Made by a program: the position numbers and the translations under genes. A stretch of DNA of 8,700 nucleotides, taken from Alphaproteobacteria bacterium (GTDB taxonomy: Bacteria > Pseudomonadota > Alphaproteobacteria > RF32 > CAG-239). Under the pieces are notes generated by a model. The model did no database searches. It was not told the origin of the DNA and was given only the letters and a program-made list of their open reading frames with translations. The stretch is taken from NCBI GenBank assembly GCA_017546885.1, contig JAFYRQ010000057.1:1-8700 (forward strand), written 5' to 3'. Shown here in pieces: positions 1-5,195 of this stretch (its first letter is position 1; every line of letters begins with the position of its first letter).

Positions 1-52
1 ATGTAAAATATTTTACTTTGCAAATATTCTTTACCATTTAACAAAAATATGG

Positions 53-81
53 TTGACAAATGATTACTTTTATCATAAGTT
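53..81 (+). promoter_or_regulatory. Candidate sigma70-type promoter of rpmJ
   Basis: A perfect -35 hexamer TTGACA lies at 53-58. With a 17-base spacer the -10 would be TAAGTT at 76-81, which is a poor match. The start would fall near 88, giving a short leader before the ATG at 114. The -35 is convincing and the -10 is not. Bases 1-52 are AT-rich and show no gene. Confidence 0.4.
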
Positions 82-113
82 GCAGCAAAACATTGTGATA
101 AAGGAAATGTGTT

Positions 114-239
114 ATGAAATTGTTTAGTTCGTTAAAATCAAAGAAAAATCGCGATAAGGACTGCAAGATTGTTCGTCGTAAAGGTCGCATTTTCATCATT
201 AATAAGAAGAACCCGAAGTACAAAGCTTGTCAGGGATAA
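114..239 (+). CDS. rpmJ: 50S ribosomal protein L36 (bL36), zinc-free form
   Basis: This encodes a 41-residue component of the large ribosomal subunit. The protein is very basic, and its core KIVRRKGRIFIINKKNPKYK (residues 18-37) is the family signature, ending in KACQG. Only two cysteines are present, C17 and C39, so the CxxC...C...H zinc ribbon of the C+ form is missing. This matches the slightly longer C- paralogue type that is usual in Alphaproteobacteria. An AAGGA Shine-Dalgarno at 101-105 sits 8 bases before the ATG. The gene stands alone, with a strong terminator 23 bases after its stop codon, so it is probably a monocistronic unit driven from the TTGACA element upstream. Confidence 0.94.
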   Translation: MKLFSSLKSKKNRDKDCKIVRRKGRIFIINKKNPKYKACQG

Positions 240-262
240 TCTGCTAATGTTGTGTATAGATT

Positions 263-290
263 AAAAAGCTCCGTTATTTCGGAGCTTTTT
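263..290 (+). terminator. Rho-independent terminator of rpmJ
   Basis: A perfect 11-bp inverted repeat (263-273 with 280-290) with a 6-base loop has core GCTCCG/CGGAGC flanked by A5 and T5. It reads as a terminator on both strands. It is the first of two hairpins between the convergent rpmJ and tolB genes. Confidence 0.9.
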
Positions 291-296
291 CTATAT

Positions 297-328
297 AAAA
301 AACTCGGGAATTTATTCCCGAGTTTTTT
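297..328. terminator. Bidirectional terminator between rpmJ and tolB
   Basis: A perfect 14-bp inverted repeat (297-310 with 315-328) with a 4-base loop has core CTCGGGAA/TTCCCGAG flanked by A6 and T6. It starts 3 bases beyond the tolB stop codon in the minus-strand direction, so it is best placed to end tolB transcription. It also backs up the rpmJ terminator. Confidence 0.9.
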
Positions 329-331
329 AGT

Positions 332-1645
332 TTATGGTAATAATGGAGACCAAGCCGGGTCCGATGCATCGGCCGGAGTTATAATCATTCTTTCATTATA
401 ACCGGTCAAGTCTATTGTATAAAGTTTTACCGGAGCAGTAGTTCTTCCCGAAGGAGCTTCTTGACGGAAGTACATCAAAACACGACCGTTAGGAGCCCAA
501 ACCGGGGCTTCTACCAAATATCCGCTGGTAATTAAACGTTCTCCGCTACCGTCAGGGTACATAACTCCGATATAAAACTGTCCGTTTGCAAGTTTGGTAA
601 ATGCAATATAGTCTCCTCTCGGTGACCATACCGGAGTTGCATAACGTCCTTGTCCGAAGCTGATTCTTTTTACATCACTACCATCTGCGTTCATAACATA
701 GAGTTGTTGGTTTCCTCCTCTGTCAGAATTGAAAACAATTTTTTTGCCGTCCGGAGAATAACTCGGAGAGGTATCAATAGCTGACGAGTTGGTTAATTGT
801 CTGGTCGTACCTGCATTCATATCCATTTCATAGATGTTGGTAACACCATTTTGAGCATAGCTTAATAACAATTTTGTGCTATCCGGAGAAAATACCGGAG
901 CGAAAGTCATTCCTTTGAAATGTCCGACTAATTTTTGTTTACCGGTTTCGATATCCAAAATATAAACTTTCGGAGTTTCTCCCGCATAAGATAAATAAGT
1001 TACTTTTTGCAAATTTGGAGAAAATCGAGGGGTTAAAGCCATAGAGGCACCACTGGTTAAAAATTTATGATTTTCTCCATCCTGATCCATTATGGCGAGT
1101 CTTTTTACTCGGCGTGTTGCCGGTCCGCTTTCGGAAATATAAACCACGCGAGTATCAAAATAACCTTTTTCACCTGTAAGTTGCTCATATATAGCATCGG
1201 CGATTACGTGAGCAACTCTGCGCCAGTTATCTTTTTCGGTTGAGAAAGATTGTCCTTTAAGCTGTTCTTCAGAAAAAACGTCCCACAAACGAAACTCAAT
1301 TTTAAGTGTTGTCGGAGATGTTTCTGTAATGGCACTTTGAACTAACCCGAGAGCATTTATGGCTTGCCAGTCTGCAAAAGTCGGCATCTCATCAATGGAT
1401 TTAAATTTTTGAATATAGCTTTTTTCTGATATTATGCGGAATAATCCCGAACGTTCCAAGTCGGCAATAACAACCTCACGAATCTTTTCGCCATAGTTTT
1501 CGGCACTAGGAGTAGAACTGACCATCTCGGCGATAGCCAATGGCATAGGGTCACGCATAGCCCCATTTACATCAATAGTAAGTTCGGCTTTTGCGCTAAA
1601 TGTTATTATCGTCAAAATTAAGCATAAAAAAGAAAACTTTTTCAT
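332..1645 (-). CDS. tolB: Tol-Pal system protein TolB (periplasmic beta-propeller)
   Basis: This is a 437-residue periplasmic protein of the Tol-Pal envelope complex, which links outer-membrane Pal to inner-membrane TolA and supports constriction and outer-membrane integrity. Residues 1-20 form a signal peptide (MKK, hydrophobic stretch, cut after AKA), leaving a mature N-terminus ELTIDV that resembles the TolA-binding TolB box. Residues about 21-160 are the TolB N-terminal domain. The rest is a six-bladed propeller with SP/AP motifs at about 209, 253, 297, 341, 384 and 433, nearly 44 residues apart, including SYSPDGKKIVF and VWSPRGDYIAF. Length is normal for TolB. The Shine-Dalgarno is weak (GAAAG about 10 bases upstream). 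No tolQ, tolR, tolA or pal lies beside it; its neighbours are rpmJ (convergent) and ruvX (divergent). Confidence 0.96.
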   Translation of the reverse strand: MKKFSFLCLILTIITFSAKAELTIDVNGAMRDPMPLAIAEMVSSTPSAENYGEKIREVVIADLERSGLFRIISEKSYIQKFKSIDEMPTFADWQAINALGLVQSAITETSPTTLKIEFRLWDVFSEEQLKGQSFSTEKDNWRRVAHVIADAIYEQLTGEKGYFDTRVVYISESGPATRRVKRLAIMDQDGENHKFLTSGASMALTPRFSPNLQKVTYLSYAGETPKVYILDIETGKQKLVGHFKGMTFAPVFSPDSTKLLLSYAQNGVTNIYEMDMNAGTTRQLTNSSAIDTSPSYSPDGKKIVFNSDRGGNQQLYVMNADGSDVKRISFGQGRYATPVWSPRGDYIAFTKLANGQFYIGVMYPDGSGERLITSGYLVEAPVWAPNGRVLMYFRQEAPSGRTTAPVKLYTIDLTGYNERMIITPADASDPAWSPLLP

Positions 1646-1672
1646 TATTTCAATACTTTCAAAAATTTAAAT

Positions 1673-1698
1673 TTACTTGCCATACAAGATAGTATAAT
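1673..1698 (+). promoter_or_regulatory. Possible promoter of ruvX in the divergent tolB/ruvX gap
   Basis: A perfect -10 TATAAT lies at 1693-1698, 37 bases before the ruvX ATG. No good -35 is found at normal spacing: TTACTT at 1673-1678 gives only 14 bases, and TTGCCA at 1677-1682 gives 10. On the minus strand the overlapping bases 1691-1696 read TATACT, a possible tolB -10, also without a clear -35. The assignment is tentative. Confidence 0.3.
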
Positions 1699-1735
1699 AT
1701 TGTTAAAATTTCATTAGCAGTATAAAGGAAAAGTT

Positions 1736-2194
1736 ATGGATTTAACGGATTTTAAACAAAAATTTCCCGCTAAAAAAGCTCTTATCGGTTTTGATTTCGG
1801 AACAAAAAGATTAGGTGTTGCCGTATCGGATTTAACCCTAACCATTGCGAGTTCCTATACGATAATTTATCGAGAAAATAAGGTGCGAGATTTTGCTCAA
1901 ATCAGGAAAATTATCGAAGATAAAGAAATCGGCGGTATGGTGTTCGGACTTCCTTTGCAAATGAACGGACAGGAAGGTGAGGTTGCCGGAGAAGTCCGAA
2001 AATTTGCCTCGGAATTGGAGCAAGAATTTGGTCTGCCTTGTGCTTTTTGGGATGAGCGTTTATCTTCTTCAGCGGTCGAAAGCTTTTTAATAAAAGAAGT
2101 TGATATGTCACGAGGAAAACGTAAGAAAGTTTTGGATGCTTCCGCAGCATCGTACATTTTACAAGGATTTTTAGATGCATTAAAAAGAGCCTGA
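1736..2194 (+). CDS. ruvX: RuvX/YqgF family RNase H-like nuclease
   Basis: This 152-residue protein has the YqgF RNase H fold. The family is described as a putative Holliday junction resolvase, and YqgF is also implicated in 16S rRNA 5'-end processing. The motifs are FDFGTKRLGVAVSD (residues 19-32, acidic D20), GLPLQMNGQEG (71-81), DERLSS (106-111) and DASAASYILQG (134-144, acidic D134), all in family order and with full length. The Shine-Dalgarno AAAGGA at 1724-1729 sits 6 bases before the ATG. The gene runs divergent from tolB and convergent with pfkA. A hairpin terminator begins inside its last codons. The exact in vivo substrate is not visible from sequence. Confidence 0.95.
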   Translation: MDLTDFKQKFPAKKALIGFDFGTKRLGVAVSDLTLTIASSYTIIYRENKVRDFAQIRKIIEDKEIGGMVFGLPLQMNGQEGEVAGEVRKFASELEQEFGLPCAFWDERLSSSAVESFLIKEVDMSRGKRKKVLDASAASYILQGFLDALKRA

Positions 2195-2210
2195 TTAAAT
2201 CAGGCTCTTT
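2184..2210. terminator. Bidirectional terminator between ruvX and pfkA
   Basis: A perfect 11-bp inverted repeat (2184-2194 with 2200-2210) with a 5-base loop has core GAGCCTGA/TCAGGCTC. Its left arm includes the last ruvX codons and the TGA stop. The minus-strand copy ends in T5, so it looks stronger for pfkA. The plus-strand side has only T3 followed by AGTTATTT. Confidence 0.85.
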
Positions 2211-2229
2211 AGTTATTTGATGAGGCTTA

Positions 2230-3306
2230 TTATTCTCCAACGTACATTCCTGTTGCGCGAGCTGCTTTCACATAATCGCTATTCGGATCGAGTAATGTTG
2301 TTCCTTCTTTTACAACTTCATCAATATCATAATCAGAGATTGCGTTGTTTTTCCATACAACCATGCGATTTGTTTTGCCTTCTTCCAAAAGTTCAATAGC
2401 TTTAGCACCGAACATTGTAGCCAAAATTCTATCAATCGGAGAAGGATTACCTGAACGTTGTGTGTGTCCTAAAGAGGTTACACGAGTTTGAAATTCTTTA
2501 TAACGTTTATTAAGTTCTGCACTCAAATATTGTCCTATACCACCATAAACGGTTTCACCGATTTTATTGGTTGCTGAAGATACATGTTGTCCGTCTTCAC
2601 GTTTTACACCTTCGGATACTACAATAAGAGCGTGATTTCTGCCAGATGCCTTGATAGATTTCAGTTTTGCGATAATCGAATCGATTTTGTATGGAATTTC
2701 AGGTACCAAACATACATCAGCCATACCTGCGATAGCAGAATGCATTGCCAAGTGTCCGGCATCACGTCCCATAACTTCGAGAATTAAAGCACGATTATGA
2801 GAGCGAGCAGTTAATAAAAGACTGTCTAACCCTTCTGTGCATACTTGACAAGCGGTTGCAAAACCCACAGACGAATCTGTAATAGGAGTATCATTATCAA
2901 TAGTTTTGGGAATACCGACCATTTTAATACCTGCCATGTGGCAATAGTTGCTAACAATGTTCATAGAGCCGTCTCCACCTACTACAACCAGAGCGTCAAG
3001 ACCTAATTCGCGTGCACCAGCACCAAAGTTTTTGGAAAGTGTTTCCATAGATTCGAGTTTTACACCACTATTTAATGAACCTAGATAAGAACCGCTCAAA
3101 CGTGGCCAAGGTGAATTTGAGAAGTTATCCTCTGTTAATACTTCAAATTGTAACGGGCGATTGGTTAATCCGTCTGTGCCGAATTTTATACCATAAACTT
3201 CCCATCCTTTTTGGGACGCAGCATTAACTACAGAGCGAATTACCGCATTAAGTCCGGCACAGTCGCCGCCACTTGTTAAAATACCGATTCTTTTAGTTTT
3301 GTTCAT
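2230..3306 (-). CDS. pfkA: 6-phosphofructokinase (ATP-type active site, group III-like)
   Basis: This 358-residue glycolytic enzyme phosphorylates fructose 6-phosphate to fructose 1,6-bisphosphate. Motifs seen are GILTSGGDCAGLNA (8-21, nucleotide loop), GGDGS (110-114), GIPKTIDNDTPITD (131-144, catalytic base D137) and VMGRDAGHLAM (178-188). In E. coli numbering, G113 here occupies position 104 and K134 occupies position 124. Glycine at 104 is the ATP signature, whereas PPi enzymes carry Asp. Lysine at 124 is shared by PPi enzymes and by the ATP-using group III enzymes of actinobacterial type. ATP is therefore the likely donor, but this is inference. The Shine-Dalgarno AGGAG (3313-3317) lies 6 bases before the ATG. 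Length exceeds the roughly 320 residues of E. coli PfkA. The gene is convergent with ruvX and appears monocistronic. Confidence 0.95.
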   Translation of the reverse strand: MNKTKRIGILTSGGDCAGLNAVIRSVVNAASQKGWEVYGIKFGTDGLTNRPLQFEVLTEDNFSNSPWPRLSGSYLGSLNSGVKLESMETLSKNFGAGARELGLDALVVVGGDGSMNIVSNYCHMAGIKMVGIPKTIDNDTPITDSSVGFATACQVCTEGLDSLLLTARSHNRALILEVMGRDAGHLAMHSAIAGMADVCLVPEIPYKIDSIIAKLKSIKASGRNHALIVVSEGVKREDGQHVSSATNKIGETVYGGIGQYLSAELNKRYKEFQTRVTSLGHTQRSGNPSPIDRILATMFGAKAIELLEEGKTNRMVVWKNNAISDYDIDEVVKEGTTLLDPNSDYVKAARATGMYVGE

Positions 3307-3332
3307 TTTTGACTCCTATTTAATTTTATAGG

Positions 3333-3361
3333 TTGATTTATTACCATAAATGTGATACATT
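3333..3361 (+). promoter_or_regulatory. Weak candidate promoter for the DUF465-like gene
   Basis: TTGATT (3333-3338) and TACATT (3356-3361) are separated by exactly 17 bases, each matching the sigma70 consensus at 4 of 6 positions. The leader to the start at 3449 would be about 80 bases. In an AT-rich gap such a match can arise by chance. No clear pfkA promoter was found on the opposite strand. Confidence 0.28.
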
Positions 3362-3448
3362 TCAATACAAATTTTACATAAAAATTTCCAGTAAAATTTT
3401 TTGGTTATCAAAAATTTATTTATGTTTTTAATATTGGAACTGCAAAAT

Positions 3449-3661
3449 ATGACAAAAAACGACAATATCAGTAAACTGCAACTTCAACTTTGTGAATTGA
3501 AGTTGGAGGAGAGACGTGTGTGTTCTGATATTCGCCATTTGGTGGCTCGCAACAATATGATTGATTTTGCAAAAGCTAAACAGCTTAATGCATTACGTAG
3601 CGGTGTTAAAAAGAAAATAGCAACCGTTGAAGCTCGTATTATGCCTAATATTATTGCATAA
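3449..3661 (+). CDS. Small DUF465/YdcH-like protein
   Basis: This encodes a 70-residue charged protein with no signal peptide or membrane segment. It has two likely helices (about residues 4-30 and 38-64) that could form a coiled-coil hairpin. The second, with DFAKAKQLNALRSGVKKKIA (39-58) followed by a final IATVEARI, resembles the DUF465/YdcH pattern of an LxxLrxrKLxLKDEI-type helix. This match is by eye. No molecular function is known for the family. I chose ATG 3449 over a TTG at 3401 because the extra 16 residues are hydrophobic and unlike the family. The Shine-Dalgarno is weak (GGA at 3436-3438, 10 bases away). It lies 80 bases ahead of rpsU on the same strand and may be co-transcribed with it. 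Confidence 0.62.
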   Translation: MTKNDNISKLQLQLCELKLEERRVCSDIRHLVARNNMIDFAKAKQLNALRSGVKKKIATVEARIMPNIIA

Positions 3662-3729
3662 TAATTGTTGCAATTTAAAATTTTGTATGATAACAAGGCT
3701 TAGTTTTAACAATTTATTGAAGTTGAAAA

Positions 3730-3736
3730 GAGGTGA
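3730..3736 (+). promoter_or_regulatory. Strong Shine-Dalgarno of rpsU
   Basis: GAGGTGA matches the anti-Shine-Dalgarno of 16S rRNA continuously and lies 5 bases before the GTG at 3742. It fixes the start: the in-frame GTG at 3733 meets a TAA two codons later, and no ATG is available. It is among the longest Shine-Dalgarno matches in the window. Confidence 0.85.
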
Positions 3737-3741
3737 TTTAA

Positions 3742-3948
3742 GTGGTTCAAGTTACTGTTATCGGTAATGATGTCGGTCAGTCTTTGAAAGTGTTGAAAAA
3801 GAAAATGCAACGCGAAGGTATTTTCCGTGAAATGAAGCTGAGACGTTGTCATGAAAAGAACTGTGAGAAAAAGGCTCGTCGTCAGGCTGAAGCTATTCGC
3901 AGATCACGTAAGCAACTTCGCAAACGTTTAGATACAGAAGGATTCTAG
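3742..3948 (+). CDS. rpsU: 30S ribosomal protein S21 (bS21)
   Basis: This 68-residue, highly basic protein of the small ribosomal subunit platform acts near the 3' end of 16S rRNA. The stretch LKKKMQREGIFREMKLRR (residues 18-35) is the S21 hallmark. It is followed by HEKNCEKKARRQAEAIRRSR and a basic tail, in the form seen in Alphaproteobacteria. It uses a GTG start behind an unusually strong Shine-Dalgarno. The stop codon is TAG, and a 14-bp terminator begins 20 bases later. A DUF465-like gene precedes it on the same strand. The gap of 80 bases has no convincing promoter; TTGCAA at 3668 and TAACAA at 3691 with 17-base spacing are poor matches. Confidence 0.97.
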   Translation: MVQVTVIGNDVGQSLKVLKKKMQREGIFREMKLRRCHEKNCEKKARRQAEAIRRSRKQLRKRLDTEGF

Positions 3949-3967
3949 TCTGATCTAAGAAACTTTC

Positions 3968-4000
3968 AAAAAAATCTCCGGAATTTCCGGAGATTTTTTT
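3968..4000. terminator. Bidirectional terminator after rpsU
   Basis: A perfect 14-bp inverted repeat (3968-3981 with 3987-4000) with a 5-base loop has core ATCTCCGG/CCGGAGAT flanked by A6 and T6. It serves rpsU on the plus strand. It lies 2 bases past the stop codon of the convergent minus-strand gene, so it probably terminates both. Confidence 0.93.
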
Positions 4001-4002
4001 CG

Positions 4003-4527
4003 TTATTGTATTTGTTGAGTTCTGAATATCGGATGTACACGTTCCCTTCTGATTGTGTCGTCTTCTTCGTGACGTTCTTCTTCTGAAGAGTATTCTTCAT
4101 TATAATCATTCCTGTAATTATCTTCTTCTGAAGAGAGTTCTTTGTCATAATCGTTTATGTAGTCATCTTTTTCAGATACTTCTTCAGGCATTTCACAACG
4201 ATAATATCCGTGACAACTTCTGCTGCTTGGTTCCATGCCTGCTTCATAGCATTCTTCTGCGGTAGAAGAAAAACCTTCAGGACAGCAATATTTGAAATAT
4301 GAACTGTTTTGCGGGCAGAACTCTAAAGCAACTTCGTTGCGATTACAGTTCGTTTTTGTGTATCCTCTATTGTTACACATCCTTTTTATCTTTAATCCGC
4401 CATCGCCTTTCAATACATCTCTTTGAGTATGTGTCGGCGAATCGGCAATAAAGCGAACACCTGCGTCAGCATTAGCTGCAAAAAGAGTAACTGACAATAT
4501 TAATGCGGTTTTAACGAAGTTATTCAT
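4003..4527 (-). CDS. Secreted cysteine-rich protein with acidic repeat tail, function unknown
   Basis: I do not recognise this 174-residue protein. Residues 1-22 are a clear signal peptide (MNNFVK, hydrophobic core, cut after ADA), so it should be exported. Residues about 50-111 hold eight cysteines: C51, C61, C71 and C81 spaced exactly ten apart, then C82, C93, C105 and C111. They sit in segments such as CNNRGYTKTNC and CCPEGF, which suggest small disulfide-bonded modules. Residues 116-160 are very acidic and include a 15-residue tandem repeat (121-135, 136-150) rich in D, E, Y and S. The tail 160-174 turns basic. The Shine-Dalgarno AGGAG (4536-4540) is 8 bases before the ATG, and a near-consensus promoter lies just upstream. 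Segments of the GYTKTNC type recall secreted Cys-rich families of uncultured gut Alphaproteobacteria; this is recollection, not a search. The gene ends at the shared rpsU terminator. Confidence 0.85.
   Translation of the reverse strand: MNNFVKTALILSVTLFAANADAGVRFIADSPTHTQRDVLKGDGGLKIKRMCNNRGYTKTNCNRNEVALEFCPQNSSYFKYCCPEGFSSTAEECYEAGMEPSSRSCHGYYRCEMPEEVSEKDDYINDYDKELSSEEDNYRNDYNEEYSSEEERHEEDDTIRRERVHPIFRTQQIQ
4078..4167 (-). repeat. Two tandem 45-base repeats encoding acidic 15-mers
   Basis: Residues 121-135 and 136-150 of the Cys-rich protein align without gaps at 10 of 15 positions, as DxYxNDYxxExSSEE. The units are 4123-4167 and 4078-4122. A further degenerate acidic stretch follows (ERHEEDD). 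The pattern points to internal duplication followed by divergence. Confidence 0.75.
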
Positions 4528-4557
4528 GAATTGTTCTCCTATAAACTTACTGTTGAT

Positions 4558-4586
4558 ATTATACTATTAAATGTATCGTTTTTCAA
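4558..4586 (-). promoter_or_regulatory. Sigma70-type promoter of the Cys-rich gene
   Basis: Read on the minus strand, the -35 is TTGAAA (4581-4586) and the -10 is a perfect TATAAT (4558-4563), with a 17-base spacer. Transcription would start near 4551, giving a leader of about 24 bases that contains the AGGAG site. This is the best-formed promoter in the window. Confidence 0.72.
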
Positions 4587-4597
4587 TAATAAATGTC

Positions 4598-4626
4598 TTG
4601 ATATATGCGAATATTTTTTGTAAACT
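4598..4626 (+). promoter_or_regulatory. Candidate promoter of the 162-residue orphan gene
   Basis: The -35 TTGATA (4598-4603, 5 of 6) and -10 TAAACT (4621-4626, 4 of 6) are 17 bases apart. The start would be near 4633, with a leader of about 24 bases lacking any Shine-Dalgarno. An inverted repeat GTAAA-5-TTTAC (4620-4634) overlaps the -10 and the predicted start. The site lies back to back with the minus-strand promoter at 4558-4586. Confidence 0.5.
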
Positions 4627-4656
4627 GTATTTACCTAAACAATTATTCACTTAATT

Positions 4657-5145
4657 ATGGACGTTAAAACTTTAGATGATCAAATTGATCTTGTAAGACG
4701 AGACAGTTTGGTTGAGTTTGTTCGTTATACGAATGAATTTACATTAAGAAGCAAGGCAATCGCTGAGTTGTTAAAGCCTCGGATTCATCGTGGAGCTGAA
4801 AAATTTGAACACTATGTGAAAGTACATGGTCAGCTTAAACTTGAGGACGAAAGAAAGTTGCTTGAATCTCATCGCCGCGATTTGCAGGAAGTTTATTTTC
4901 GAATGTGCTGTTGCCATGAAAAAAACGAATCGCTGATTGTTGAAAACTCTGACTTGAGCCGCCTTTACTATAGGTATGCTCATTGTCCGGGGGTGCTTGC
5001 GCAAAAACATCTGCTTAAGAGAAAAAACGAAGATATTCGTCGTTTCATCAAAATTTTTAAGTTTTGTGACGAAGTGTATAAAGAGTTTCTTATTAAAGCC
5101 GATAGAAGAATGAGAGCTTATTACTTGGAGTTACATCCGGTTTAA
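4657..5145 (+). CDS. Hypothetical cytoplasmic helical protein
   Basis: I do not recognise this 162-residue protein. It has no signal peptide or membrane segment, is rich in charged residues (many R, K and E), and looks almost entirely helical. Residues 1-80 would be long amphipathic helices (ELLKPRIHRGAEKFEHYVK, 37-55). Residues 84-87 are CCCH, with C110 (YAHCPG) and C137 further on. Three adjacent cysteines next to histidine suggest a possible metal or redox site, but no known spacing pattern fits. The ATG is not preceded by a purine-rich Shine-Dalgarno, unlike most genes here, and no better in-frame start is seen. The reading frame is uninterrupted, its codon choice resembles its neighbours, and a promoter and terminator bracket it, so it is probably real. 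It is divergent from the Cys-rich gene and convergent with ldh. Confidence 0.72.
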   Translation: MDVKTLDDQIDLVRRDSLVEFVRYTNEFTLRSKAIAELLKPRIHRGAEKFEHYVKVHGQLKLEDERKLLESHRRDLQEVYFRMCCCHEKNESLIVENSDLSRLYYRYAHCPGVLAQKHLLKRKNEDIRRFIKIFKFCDEVYKEFLIKADRRMRAYYLELHPV

Positions 5146-5161
5146 GCTAACCCTGATTATT

Positions 5162-5194
5162 AAAAAGGTGCCACTTTAGAAGTGACACCTTTTT
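5162..5194. terminator. Bidirectional terminator between the orphan gene and ldh
   Basis: The stem pairs 5162-5170 with 5186-5194 and 5172-5176 with 5180-5184, with one C-A mismatch (5171, 5185) and a 3-base loop. Core bases are GGTG.CACTT/AAGTG.CACC, flanked by A5 and T5. It ends one base from the ldh stop codon and lies 16 bases after the plus-strand gene. Confidence 0.88.
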
Positions 5195-5195
5195 C

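Noticed and set aside
38..223. 61-codon minus-strand reading frame overlapping rpmJ
   Set aside because: It is a shadow of the clear L36 gene on the opposite strand.
1676..1688. CTTG-5-CAAG inverted repeat in the tolB/ruvX gap as an operator
   Set aside because: Four-base arms are expected by chance in such a region, and there is no second copy.
2217..2399. 60-codon plus-strand frame, and similar 60-110-codon frames inside ruvX, pfkA, ldh and fabF
   Set aside because: All lie opposite or out of frame within well-conserved genes and show no family features.
3401..3448. TTG start giving an 86-residue form of the DUF465-like protein
   Set aside because: The extra N-terminus is hydrophobic, lacks a Shine-Dalgarno and is not expected for the family; ATG 3449 gives the usual size.
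4053..4265. 70-codon plus-strand frame opposite the Cys-rich gene
   Set aside because: The minus-strand gene has a signal peptide, promoter and Shine-Dalgarno; the plus-strand frame has none and is rich in Leu and Cys from antisense of acidic codons.
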